A DNA stretch of 64,000 bases, taken from the NCBI RefSeq assembly GCF_028554725.1, contig NC_071671.1, positions 57,182,501-57,246,500 of the forward strand, in the 5' to 3' direction. The notes beneath the pieces were generated by a model. The model was given only the letters and a program-made list of their open reading frames with translations. It ran no database searches and was not told the origin of the DNA. A program made the translations under genes and the position numbers. This DNA comes from Zeugodacus cucurbitae (Eukaryota; Arthropoda; Insecta; Diptera; Tephritidae). Shown here in pieces: positions 12,339 through 23,870 of the stretch. Each line of letters opens with the position of its first letter. Position 1 is the stretch's first letter.

Positions 12339-12763
12339 TAAGTGCATTATCTTAAGGGGCTATACCAGTGTAACCAATAAAAAATTAGGCGATTTTCGTG
12401 AATTTTTACAGAAAGTACACGATCGAATGCTTCGAAGTTTTTTGGACATAATAAGGTATATTTTCAGCTATATTATACGATTTTTTTTACAAAAATATAG
12501 AAAAGTAACGGAGCATATAAGCTGTCTTAGGAGGAGAGGAGAAAAAGTTCCCCAACTGCTGACATGATTCCGGCTGAAACAAAAAGGGTGTTAAAGTCGA
12601 TATTTCCTATACAATGACCTACGTTTTTGGAAATTTTTCAAAACTTAACAAAATTGCGTAGTTCTGAAAAAAATTTCGATTTTTTAAGTAAAAAAATTGT
12701 CGTTTTTTTTTATTTTAATGTCAAATTGATCATTTTCAACAAATCAAAAAGATTTAGAACGCA

Positions 12764-13191
12764 CTAAAATCTTTGTATGGCTATGAAGCACCATCCTATA
12801 GTACTGTGAAAAACTGGTACAACGAATACAATCGTAGCCGACGCTCGCTCAAAGACGAATTCCGTGAAGGTCGTCCAAAAACAGCCGTTGTGCCAGAAAA
12901 CATCGATGCCGTACGTGAACTGATAATGCAAGACCGTCATGTAACATACCTTCAGATAGAGGCATGCCTATGCATTTCTCCCACCAGCATACATTCGATA
13001 TTGCATGAAGACCTGGCCGTAAAAAGGTTTGTTCTCGTTGGATCCCGCACAATTTGACAATCGCTCAAAAAAAGGCTCAAAAAAAGTGCTTCGAAAATTG
13101 GTTTGAGCGCATGCAAAAGTGTATAAATCTTGATGGAGAATATTTTGAAAAACATAACATCGTTGATAAATATTCCTATTTTCATTATTAG
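12764..13191 (+). pseudogene. Mariner transposase, catalytic core deleted and frameshifted
   Basis: Reads LKSLYGYEAPSYSTVKNWYN, then FREGRPKTAVVPENIDAVRE and HVTYLQIEACL-ISPTSIHSILHE: the paired helix-turn-helix DNA-binding half of a mariner transposase. A one-base frameshift near 13030 shifts the continuation (SRWIPHNLTIAQKKA) into another frame. That runs directly into the extreme C-terminus (CFENWFERMQKCINLDGEYFE), so roughly 200 residues, with all three catalytic aspartates, are deleted between the two. It cannot be active. I do not assign the subfamily. Confidence 0.85.
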
Positions 13192-13218
13192 GCCTGAAAT
13201 ATATATAGCAGCCCTCGT
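12764..13218 (+). mobile_element. Mariner element relic nested in TTAA-1
   Basis: The right end reads 'agcagccctcg' followed by TA at 13219-13220, where TTAA-1 sequence resumes ('cctatcgaataagc' against 'cctttcaaataagc' in copy 1). That places the mariner 3' terminus precisely. The 5' terminus is missing: the junction at about 12763 is abrupt and already within the transposase N-terminal region. Confidence 0.75.
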
Positions 13219-13284
13219 ACCTATCGAATAAGCAAAAAATAAAAAAAGGATTTTTAAAAATGTCACACTTGTATAGCCCCTTAA

Positions 13285-14459
13285 TAAATAAATTCCAAGA
13301 GTATAAAAGCTCTTTCTTACTTGATTTTAATTTTTTAGAGTTTCTATAAAAACTTTTTTATTTAAAAACTTAAGAAAAATTTAAAAAAATTATAAAAATA
13401 TATTTTCTTGCTATTGACTTGACTGTTCCGAAAATGTTGCGGACAAATTCATTTTGACAGCTCAAACACTTCGTACAGTATTTCGCATTAAACGGATAAC
13501 TCATAATTATTGCCACTTTAACGCCCTGCAACATGTCAATCAACAACATTGCAGGAAATTTTGCCAACCGCGATAAATGCAATACATGTGTGTCTGTGCA
13601 ACAAAGCAGATACATACATATATACATATATGCTACATGAAGTGTTAACAATTTTAGCCTCAATTTCACTTTTCATTGTCTAGCTGTCGCTTATTGCTAA
13701 CATAGCTGGCTAAGCAGCCAATATAAATAACATACGCGCACACACAAGCATTTTCTATCTCTGTGTAGGTGTGTGCATTTTGATCGATTGCTCTGCCCCC
13801 GACTCTTCTGCTTTATAGCAACATATTGCTAGCTTTGCTTTTGCTTTTTTGCCTTTCTTCTGGTCGTTTAGCCACGCTTAGCTGCTGATGCGCTGACTGC
13901 AATCACTTCGTGTTAGTGTGTGTGTGTGTTGTTGTGAGTGCAGTTGGCGTGGCGCCTCTACAAATTTAGGCCACTTCGGTGGCACAGCTGACTGTGATAG
14001 ATGGCAGCCGAAGCAGCCAGTGTTGGCATGTTGTGGAAATGTGATACGAGGGCGTTTTGTGGCATGTTACGTCAGCAGCATAAATACAATAAAAATATAT
14101 ACAAAAAATAAAAAAAATATGTGGCAGCTTCATTCAGCTTTTTTCTTTTTTTGTTTGTGTCACACATTGTGCCGTTGAATTTATGCGCTTGTGCCCTCAT
14201 TGTTGGCGCTTATTACGATTTTGCCTTGAGGTAGGTCCTGTCTGTGCAGGAAATTAATTGTGTCAGTTACTCTACTTTCTACCCACACACACAGGCAGAC
14301 GACCATATGTCTGTATGTGTGTGTTTAACTTTATTGGTTGCCTGCAATGCTTTTGAGTGCGCGTTATTGTTATCTTGCCATATAAATCTGTATATCTCCA
14401 TGCATATATTCGCTTTGGATTATATGTTTATTAGTAGCGGAGAGTAACTGAGTGAAAAA
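13285..14459. other. CAA/TTG-type island, no gene seen
   Basis: The first ~130 bp are AT-rich flank; island texture runs from about 13420. A TG run is at 13914-13930, and TGGCA, GCAACA and CTGCAA words are frequent. Frames of 67-99 codons lack recognisable domains. Confidence 0.45.
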
Positions 14460-14814
14460 TATAACGGCAATAAGGCTTTATAATATTGCTTCATAACTTC
14501 GCAAAATACTTACTTCAAATTGAAAAATGCCTGCGCTATGAAATTGTTCACTCTACTCATAGTTAATAGGGAACTACTTTGGAAGTTGCAAGTAGGACGC
14601 AACATATTACATGGAGTAACGTTATATTACACAGAATACGGTAGTTGGGCTTATTTAACGGTAAAATGCAGCAATAACCGAGATATGATCTAAAATCAAT
14701 CTCATTTAGTTAGGGAGAGCACTAAAATATTCCTATAAGAGATAAAAAATTGTACAAATCATAGAGGTGGATGACATGACTAAGTTGCTTTAGAACGCGA
14801 GTTTGAGACCTGGT
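14460..14814. other. Plain AT-rich spacer
   Basis: No feature recognised. Confidence 0.45.
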
Positions 14815-15370
14815 TAAATTATTCCTGTATAGTTCTATCATCAAAGAGGCAATCACTAAAGTAGCAGTAGAAAACTTAGTTAATATCATCTATGTATCTG
14901 GTCATATAGGCATAGAAGGAAATGAAAAGACGGATGAGTTGGCCCGCTCAGAGGCGCAGTTCATTCAAACTGTTCTAGATCTTTCTGTTCTCTCAAGTGC
15001 TGCCAAAAACAATGGATGCTAGGGAACACCTCTGGTCTTCTAATTTTGAGAAAAGAAAACTAAGCAGTCTCGCCAACTAGTAGTATCGGCAGTATACAGG
15101 ACATACCCGAACGATGATGAGACGCTAGAACATTGTCTTTGTGGTTGCCCAGCCTTCAGTCGCTTAAGATGGGGTACTTTTCACGGTTCCCAATACTCCA
15201 ACCTAAGAGAAATTGGCCAGCTGGGATGAAAAAACCTTAGAAGTTTCATCAAATTAACCGAGTTGTTTAGGCTACGCTTATTATGGTACCTCTGGGGAAC
15301 ACAATGGGCCTAAATTTGGCATAAGTGCGGCCGTTCGCGGTCAGGCTCCCTTTTCAACCAACCAACAATC
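14815..15370 (+). mobile_element. Non-LTR retrotransposon 3' fragment (RNase H end plus C-terminal zinc knuckle)
   Basis: One frame reads LVNIIYVSGHIGIEGNEKTD then ELARSEAQ, the 'W-GH-GI-GNE-AD-LA' signature of the RNase H domain of R1/LOA/I/jockey-type LINEs (RNase H removes the RNA strand during element copying). After frame breaks it reads DETLEHCLCGCPAFSRLRWG, the terminal cysteine/histidine motif typical of the same proteins, followed by a short 3' region ending in an ACCAACCAAC tail near 15356-15366. Stops and frameshifts show it is dead. The clade within RNase H-bearing LINEs is not resolved. Confidence 0.75.
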
Positions 15371-16429
15371 ATAAAAGTTTTTAGCCTAATAACTATCAGC
15401 TCATTGCGAATGCGACTTTAACATAACAATGTAGAAATTAAGTTTTAATGAAATCAAACGGTCTCTGATGATAAATTTAATTTCGGCGTATACAAAATAA
15501 CATGATGGATTCAAAAATAATACCTACATTGACAACAAGCATGGAGGTAACAGTTCTTAGACAATGAATGTCATCCATCAAAAGCAATTAAGAGATAAAA
15601 ATAAGGCTGAACCTGTAATGTAACATCTATCGATCAGCATAGACTTATGGTTTGACGAAATTACTAAGGCTCAATAAGCTGTGGATTTTGAGAAATGGAT
15701 AATTGATTATTAGGAATTCTATTATGAAAGTTTTCTACATAAAAAGTCGAGATTAATGGGAGCCATCTTAAATAGATAGAAAACTAAAAAGGGAACATTT
15801 ATGAAATCAACTGTGCTCTGAAGATAAAGGAAATTTCGTCCTATACATAATTGTATAAGCGTAGACATTTTGATATATGTACATATATCTATCATATATA
15901 ATATCTTTAAAAAATACCTTCTACCTTCTATACTTAAAAAGTTAAAGCCTCCGATTGGTCGATATTTTAGAAATTTCACTGACATCAATGCTATAGAACA
16001 ACGTTAGGAATAATGTAACAAGGTAAAAAGGATCCGATCTCAAGACGTTCGGGATCGAATTCTTATGCGGGCTAGGATATGATTTCAAATAACTCAACAA
16101 CAACTGCAACATCTCAAAGGATTTCAATAGCAACTTTCAGACACGGAAAACCGAATTGATCTCCAAACAACCAAGCTTTCACTGATCTCAGATTTTAGGA
16201 GCTGACAGCCAAATATTTTACATTTCATTACAATACTTCATAATCTTATAATTAAAATATTTATAATGTCCAAAAGCATTAAGAAATATTAGAGAGAAAT
16301 TAAGAAAAAGTAATAAATCCAGCAATTATAAGAAAACGAAATCGAAATGACATTAGAAATCGAAAACGCACAAAATGAAAACGAAATCGAAACTGAAACC
16401 TGAGGAAGACGATGACCGACAGGCTACAA
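15371..16429. other. Plain AT-rich block
   Basis: No gene or repeat copy recognised. A run of 'gaaatcgaaa' words (about 16337-16400) precedes the next island. Confidence 0.45.
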
Positions 16430-17540
16430 ACGCCAAATGTCATGTACGATTACTTCACTTCGAATCGGTTAATTGAAAGTCAACTGACGCACCACTGACT
16501 GACAAACGCTGGCTGGCTGACTGGCCGGTGGCGGGCTGTGCGCTTGAGTGACCGCAGCCGCGCAGCATTCATTCACTAACAGTTATTAGTAACGATTTCA
16601 ATGAGCGCACAACGGCCGCCACGCCACGCCATGCGACTATAGCGAAATCATTAGCTGCCACAAACAACAAAAGCAACACCAAGAAAATATAAATAAATAA
16701 ATATAAATAACAAAAATTGAATACAACAACTTAAGTGCCGCCAATCACAGGCAAACGAGGCAACTGAAAGTGCCAATGACAATGTTGGCCGACAACGATG
16801 AAAGCCGCCAACAACAACAGCAACATTGCAACGATCGCGCCAATTATTTGACTCATTCAAATGGACACACTAAAATACACATAAATAAATAAATAGTTGT
16901 GGACATGAACATCAGGCAACCACAACAAGCGATGGCGATGGCGACGGCGACGACGACGAGCACTTTTACTTTCACATGTGTGAGAATGTTGCAAGCTCTA
17001 ATAGTTAGTATGCATATTGTTGTGCCACTTGGGTATGTGGCAACAACAACAATAAGCTATGTACGCGCCAGACAATTTATATTGTCTGTGTTTGTGTGCG
17101 CCTGTCTGCCGGCATAGAAAGTCCAAGTCCATTCGCCGCACTCAGTCAATAAAGGTCAAATCAAGCGGTCTTCTTGTTGTTGCCTGCCTCAACGCTCCGA
17201 ACGTCTGTCCATCCATCGCCGATTGGGTTGAGGTTTATCAGCTGCACGTTCGTGATGTATGATCGTCTAAGTGGCGGGTTAATGATGTGTTGCAACAACA
17301 CCAACAAATATAAAAACACGCTAGCATTTGGTTTCGGGGTCAAGACTTAGGCAATGGTCGTTGAGGGCAGTCAGAATGTGTGGTAATTAATCACTTGCGC
17401 ATGGTAATGTGTTGGCTTTGTTGTTGTTCGGAAAGTTTTTTTCGACGTTTTTGGTAATGCCAGAATTGTTAAGTCAGTTCGTTTTTTAAGTTGCGTGTGC
17501 TGAGGAAATTTTGAAAATGAAAGTGGTCAATGAGCACGGC
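16430..17540. other. CAA/TTG-type island
   Basis: Contains a GCGATG/GCGACG repeat (about 16931-16962), 'aaataaataaatataaataa' near 16688 and many CAACAA words. No exon supported. Confidence 0.45.
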
Positions 17541-19439
17541 AGGCGTTATGGAATGAAAATGTTTGGGAACTCAGACATATTTCATGAGTTAGTTAAATTT
17601 ACATAGAGATGTGAGTAGTGACCACGATTGGATGCTAATTAGCTTTTTCAAATATTTTTCTTTCTAGTGAACCTTGGATGGGTGGAGAATTTGTGGACTG
17701 GAGTATGGCTAGATCAAGGTTACGACGGTTACGAGTTGGGTCAAAAGTTTAAAGAATTCTTTAATTTTCAATTCAGTTAGGTCTAAACTTAGTACTAACA
17801 GACTTTATGAATTATTGTTGTATCAAGAATCGTCAATTACCCAGTACTTAGTATTAGGCAGAAGTGGATTTGAAGCTCATATGATTTAGACGAAATTGAA
17901 AACATCATGAAACTGTTTAGTTACTAATTTTTAAGTTCTATTGCTGTTTCCATGGGAGAAAACACACTTAGTCTAAGGCACAGGCACAATCCTTTGTAAA
18001 GCCAAGATCACCCCCTTGATGAGGTATTAACACTCTACCAAGCGCTCTGAAGTTATTACAAATCTGCAATCTGATTTTTCACTTCAAAAACCTTTGGCAT
18101 GCGCGGGTGAAGAAGAATTTTAGTCTTGATCTCGCAAAGGCGAGGCAATCCAGGAGAAAGTTTTAAGATGTCTGCTTCCATGCAATTTCTGTAGTCGTAA
18201 CAGATTGGAGGCCGATGGAACTATGACCAGGTAGAACCCCTACAACCAAGAAAAGACGAACTTTACGGAGAGATTAGAGCTCTCAAGACCTTTTGCGATC
18301 CACCATGGATCTTGAAGGACCTTGCAACTGCGCAAGTGTTAGTGACTGATCAGCGCGTGTCCAGCTCAGCTGATTCCCAGCCGTCCAGCAGTAGGAGGAT
18401 AGTGGTAATCCTACTTGTTCCCATTCTACTGTAAGCGAGATTGACGTGCTTAGACTTGCAAGCGCAAGTGTTTCTGAAAAATAAACGAATTGAATTTTTT
18501 GAAATTAGATTTTCCGAATGACCGTCGCACAGATTCGACTGAAACGGATATAACCTGGTATTTTGGTTTTAGACATGATTTGTAATATCCAGTGGGTTCA
18601 ACTAGATTATTCTATAAATCGGTTTGCGAACAAGAGTTCTCGAAGAGCTTTCGTATTTTCGATTCGATTTCGAAGACCCGACTCGATCCCGAAGGAATTT
18701 TCATATTCACCTTTGAGGCTAATGTAATTTTGTTGAGGACAAGGGAAGGGGATTTTTTTATTCAGAAAGGAAATTCAATTCAATTGCTGATTAACTTTTT
18801 TCCATCAAATAGTTTGACTCAAAACATTGAAAGAACTAAAATACATTGCGCAGTGTCGAAACAGACCAGCGAGCTCGCTACCATATAGAAAGATTTTAAA
18901 TAATTTTTTTAGCAAAAAAACGGTCCAAACCTCTTACTCCAAAGAAGCATATAGACATATTTTAAGGATTCAATTCTCAACCAAAGATTCAAAGTTGAAA
19001 TGAGGCTTATAATAACGCGTCTAAAATTCATGAGGATACCTCATAAATATGCATCCGCATACATAATCTTAATTTGCACCTTTGCAATTCCCAGAATTAA
19101 TAAGCAAGCCACTCCTTAGAGTTCCAGCGCTAATAACTCAATTACATGACTTTGCATTTCAACGACTTCAGCTGCACTTGTACTACATATCGGACAATCT
19201 ATGCTTTGCTTATTGAAGGGAAAATTCCAATGAAATGACACATTCTTACATTGAGCAAATAAACTATGAGCTGAGGCATCATATTTCACATATAAATAAA
19301 TAAATATATGCTTCAATTGGAGTACTATACTGCATACAGCACAGCTGCGCATTACTCCACGCTACTCCACCCCTCTTCATTATCCACTAGCCCCACACTA
19401 ACTTGTTAATTATTACAATAAATAAATATTTGAACTGTT
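17541..19439. other. Plain AT-rich block
   Basis: Nothing identified with confidence. 18080-18500 is somewhat richer in GC and could be decayed repeat sequence, but I recognise no domain in six frames. A 98-codon + frame at 18592-18888 is an orphan with no motif. Confidence 0.4.
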
Positions 19440-20130
19440 GACTACAATAAATTTGCATATTTTCTATGTGCAGTTAGTTGCATATACACACGCAATTGCC
19501 AACGTTGAGTAGATCAAGTTGTCCAGCCGTGCAACAGCAACAATAAGAAGTGGCCAACAACAACTGAGACCTTCAAGTTTGCAATAGTTCAACAGTTAAG
19601 TTCAATTGCAACGATGCGCTTCAGGCATTTACAATGTTTGCACACAACTGTTGTTGTTGTTGTTGTAGTGTGTGTGCGCTGCCACATTTGTTTGCCTCAC
19701 ATGGAAAATGAGCCAATTAACCGCAAGCCATGCTGCGGTCGCTCTACTAGCAAGCCAAGAAGAGGTTGCTTTTCTGTATATGTGATAGTAGCTAAATGTT
19801 TGTGTGTGTGTGTGTGTGTGTTTACCAAGAAAAGTGATAACTTAATACCACTAACCGTTAATGAGCAACTTAAATATTTGCGTATTACTGACAAACAGCG
19901 CAAACACACAGAGCGTTCATATGTCGCTGAAGTCATAAAGTAATAAAGAGTTTAAACTTTGAAGTAGAAGAACAGCCAACCAGCTGCCATAAGGATAGTG
20001 AGGAGACATCTGCAATAAACTGCTGCACGGCAATATGTGGGTACACAATGCATTATTATTAACTTACATACATATATACTTAAATGTGTTAGATTATGCC
20101 TTCAGTGCTGTGGGCGCAATGACTTACCTG
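19440..20130. other. CAA/TTG-type island with microsatellites
   Basis: Contains a TTG run (about 19643-19661) and a perfect TG run (about 19799-19820). No gene supported. Confidence 0.5.
19799..19820. repeat. TG dinucleotide microsatellite
   Basis: An uninterrupted run of about ten TG units. Confidence 0.9.
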
Positions 20131-20480
20131 AAAAGAGCAGAATGAAGAGAAAATAATTAGTAAATTTGCTTAAAAAATATTGGTGTTGAAGAAGTTATAA
20201 CAGTTAGTTGAACTTGAAGAAATGGAAATGACAAATATTTTTAACTTTAACACTATGAAATTTTAAACCTTAGAACCTCAACTGCCAACAATAATTATGA
20301 AGTCTTCGAAAACTAAAAATTATGACTTCATAGCTTTCAGTATATGTTGCCACTTGGCATTGTACAATTTTGGAATTTGAATTTTCTATTACTCACTTCA
20401 GAACAAATGTTATTTATTTCTCAATACTGTCTTCTTCTAGCTATATACGCCTAACCCAACTTCTTCAACCTATCTGAACG
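20131..20480. other. Plain AT-rich spacer
   Basis: No feature recognised. Confidence 0.4.
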
Positions 20481-21165
20481 CTACCTTTTCCAGAAGTCTG
20501 CAAAATTTGCTTCCGTGTTGACGATCCCCTCATTCGACTCAAATGACTGACTTTGCAAGTTTGGAAACAAAAATAAATGTGCCAAATCTGGAGAATGCAG
20601 AAGATGGGACAGCAGATCGTAATCTAACTCGACCAATGGCCAATTTGACCGTGGCGATGGCCGTAGCCAATTCGGCATCGAAGCGACCTCATAATGCGGA
20701 ACTCTATAGCCATTTCGTCATAAGAAAACGATAACCAGACCTTTCCGGATCATAGGACAGTATTTGGCTTTTTCGGAACAGGCTCGCCCGTTTGCGTTTG
20801 GAATAACCCTTACTCTTTCGTATGTACCAGTGGACGCAGATCTTGCCGATGGCACCCATCGGTCTAACTGCTTTCTCACACCGCATATTCTATACAGGAT
20901 ATGTCTTTTGCGATGTCTTGGCCGCATCTTCCGCAGTCTACGAATTAAAGATCGTGGATTTTCTCACATTATCTTCGTCCGTTTTCGGAACATCTTATCC
21001 TGGGCTATCAAATTCCAAGGAGTGACCACGTTAAAACTTGTTAAATCTATTTTCTACGGCCGTCATAGAAAGAGAAGAGCCAGCGTACATAGCATCCAAG
21101 CCCTCCTTGATATCACTGTGCGTTTCTCCTTCCAAAGGCAATAATTGAACCACCGACCTCTGTCA
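20481..21165 (-). pseudogene. Irritans/Himar-like mariner transposase relic with internal deletions
   Basis: Read on the minus strand across frames, mariner motifs occur in order. First LEGETHSDIKEGLDAMYAG and SLSMTAVENRFNKF (first helix-turn-helix), then KQLDRWVPS (linker 'RKL-RWVP'), HWYIRKSKGYSK, GEPVPKKPNTV and GKVWLSFSYDE. Last come YDLLSHLLHSPDLAHLFLF and FESNEGIVNTEANFADF. The order and wording match irritans-type mariners ('HPPYSPDLAPSDFFLF'). The first catalytic aspartate ('DETW') is deleted, a large part of the central domain is missing, and the third aspartate is lost where 'APSDFFLF' has become AHLFLF. No clear terminal repeats were found. Confidence 0.8.
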
Positions 21166-21402
21166 AAATAAAACCATCTGATTTGACTGAATCAACAGTA
21201 GTGGTTTAAGAGTAAGTACTGGCAGCATCTGGTAATGAGACTTAACGGAGCACTCTTGTATTTAGAATTCTAAAGAAGCTGGATTACAAATCTAAAATCC
21301 GCAGCTTTTCGGATAACACCAAGATTAACTCGAAATACTCGAAAATAATATTCATTTGAGCTAAAGCTATGAAAAGTGCTATGGTTCTTTATTTCTCCTG
21401 GT

Positions 21403-21872
21403 AAAGAACACATCATTCCCGTCCTACTTTACGGTGCAGAAGCGTGGACGATGTCAACATCCGATGAGACGGCACTAGGAGTTTTCGAGAGAAAGGTTTT
21501 GCGGAAGATTTATGGACCCTTAAACATTGGCAACGGCGAATACCGCAGACGATGGAACGATGAGCTATATGTGTTATTCGACGACATAGACATAGTCCAG
21601 CGAATAAAAAGACAGCGGCTACGCTGGCTAGGTCATGTTGTTCGAATGGATGAAAGTGCTCCAGCTCTGAAAGTATTCGATGCAGTACCCGCTGGTGGAA
21701 GCTGAGGAAGAGGGAGACCTCCACTCCGATGGAAGGACCAGAGAGGAACCTGGCTTCGCTTGGTATAACCAATTGGCGCCAAACTGCCAGAAGGAGGGAT
21801 ACGTGGTGCGCTGTTTTGGACTCGGCTATAACCGCGTAAGTGGTGTCTACGCCAGTCAAGAAGAAGAAGAAA
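21403..21872 (+). mobile_element. RTE-like LINE 3' fragment with GAA tail
   Basis: One frame (to about 21703) reads HIIPVLLYGAEAWTM, LGVFERKVLRKIYGPLN, ELYVLFDDIDIVQRIKRQR and RLRWLGHVVRMDESAP, then DAVPAGGS and a stop: the C-terminal region of an RTE-like reverse transcriptase polyprotein. After the stop, frame-shifted coding sequence continues (GRGRPPLRWKDQ) into the short 3' end 'gcgtaagtggtgtctacgcc' and a GAAGAAGAA tail ending near 21872. It is 5'-truncated, as expected from incomplete target-primed reverse transcription. A shorter copy of the same family is at 30640. Confidence 0.85.
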
Positions 21873-22059
21873 GAACACACATCCAGCGCTGTACAGACCC
21901 AAGTACTGTACAAAACATGATTCTAAACAGAAAAATAAACAACTTCTTTACTTTGCCTGCACCAATTACGTTTGCTACCACTAGTTCTCGAAGGACTTAC
22001 ATTACAGGCTAGCTAAATAAGCTCACACCAATTTAATTAACACCGAGCGCGTCAAAGGA
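21873..22059. other. Short unique-looking spacer
   Basis: Nothing recognised. Confidence 0.4.
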
Positions 22060-23870
22060 AGCACTTAAGATAGTCGTCGAATTGATGCTGCTGCAGCATG
22101 CGCGTCTCGCTTGCGACAATAAGATAAACGGATAGTAGCAACACGTTTTGGGGACGCCATTATAGTTAAAGTGGCACTGAGTGATGCTGTGGCACTACGA
22201 TGACAACGCCATGGATGGTGCCACAATATAAGGTTCAACTGCAGAGAAGACATTTGTAGACACAAAAAATCAGAAAAATTAGATGCAAAAGGAGGCGCAC
22301 AGAAATTGTATGGCGAAAAGCGAAATTGTATGTTATATGTTAAAAACAGCAGCCCTATGTAGCGCTACGATGCTTGCAACGTGGTGTTGCACGCTGTTAT
22401 TGTGCCCGGAAGTGCAGCAAATTAGACGGAGATAAGTTCTACAAGCGAAAATGAAAACAACAAAAAGGAGTTTAAGGAATAATATAAGGAGTGCACTACT
22501 ATGCGTTCTACCAACAAGTAACCAATAGAAATGGCAAACAAATATGGCAATAGTGGCAAGCGCTCAAAAGAGACAAACAAAATGCAAGTACATGCCACAG
22601 CGGTTGCCACACAGTCAATGCTTGTTTGGTTTCACGTAAAAATCATAAATTTGTCCAACAACTTGTGGTCAGCGAGCTGCCACAGCACAGCGACGACTTG
22701 CCACAAGTGCTAGCTACCAACCTACCTACCTGCCTGCCTGCCTATCTAAGATGATGTTGCCATTAAATTAAAGGCACAACATTAAAGGAGTTGCACTTAA
22801 ATGGTGCACATGCCAAGATGGGCGCAAAATAAACGCGAACAAACAATAGCAGTTGCAGCAGCGGCAGCAATAAGTGGCATTTAGGCACTTGCAACATGGT
22901 GAAGGAACTATGAAAGGGCCGCTGTTTTTTTTTTTGTTTGCTGACAGAGGGGGATATGGATACACTGCGAGGCAGTAACTTCAAGTTAATTGCACGTGCA
23001 ACAGCGGCAACGTCGATGACGATGACTTGAACAATGCTGTTGCAGCGGTCATTGTCATCAGCAGTGTTCCACGTTAATGTTGCAACAGCGCTAGCGATCG
23101 TGCTTGCCACTTGCTATGTAGAACGACGACGAGGACAACAAACACCAAAGTGCCACTTGTCACACTGTTGCATTGTATGTATATGTATGTTTGTGGCAAT
23201 GTGCCACATGTGTGATGATGCTGGTAACGGCGATTTATTTTAATTATTGAAAAGTGCCACACCATGGTGATGACATGCAAAAGTAAGGGTAAAAATGGTG
23301 CCACAGGCGATAAAAATTCACAAATAATATAGCAGAAAATAAACTATATAAAATATAAGTGGTAAAGCAACAACAAAAATTGCAGTAACAACAAACAGTA
23401 TGACATATCGTATAGGGTCTAATGTACATACATGTATACAGTTGTCGGCTGCTGCAAAATATATTGCCAGCAACGTGCAATTAGCAAATTACATGCAACT
23501 CACTGGCTTTGCTTTTCCATTTCACTCCATATGTTTTCTTTATTTGTCTATTTTTGTTTTTCTCAAGTACATAACTCAATCGTATGGCATGCAGTATTGT
23601 TTAACATGTGATTGGTAGCCCCTACTGTATTTACTACTGTGCGCAGACGCACTGCAACACCTTGTTACCTTTTCATTGTTGCCGCTGCTAACTGGCAACT
23701 TGTTGTAGTTTACATATGCAACATGCGCTTCAACATGAAAAATCAATTTTCATAAATTGCTCAAACAGAAATTTTAAACAAGCTGAGCAATCAATGTGGC
23801 CAGTCGTATATGTATGTACATATGTTGCAAGTTGTTGTTGTACCTTCTTCTACTTATTTTAATTGAAATA
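22060..23870. other. CAA/TTG-type island
   Basis: Long island with CTACCTACCTGCCTGCCTGC (about 22722-22743), a T run near 22926-22935 and dense GCAACA/TGCCAC words. Minus frames of 115 and 78 codons are repeat-driven and lack domains. Confidence 0.45.

Larger units (their letters stand above)
12352..13284 (+). mobile_element. TTAA-1 inverted-repeat element, copy 2 (contains a mariner)
   Basis: Both ends are present: TTAAGGGGCTATACCAGTGT at the left, and at the right the reverse complement of TTAAGGGGCTATACAAGTGT, giving ~20-bp inverted repeats flanked by TTAA on each side. The element's own sequence occupies 12352-12763 and 13219-13284; a mariner relic fills the middle. Aligning with copy 1 shows that some internal sequence was lost at the left mariner junction. 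No ORF belongs to the element itself. Confidence 0.8.

Noticed and set aside
18080..18500. Possible retroelement remnant
   Set aside because: Slightly GC-richer and reads like decayed coding DNA, but no domain motif could be found in any frame, so it is not called.
20764..21144. 126-codon + frame
   Set aside because: Antisense to the irritans-like mariner relic; the recognisable motifs are all on the minus strand.
21413..21913. 166-codon minus frame
   Set aside because: Antisense to the RTE-like LINE fragment at 21403-21872.
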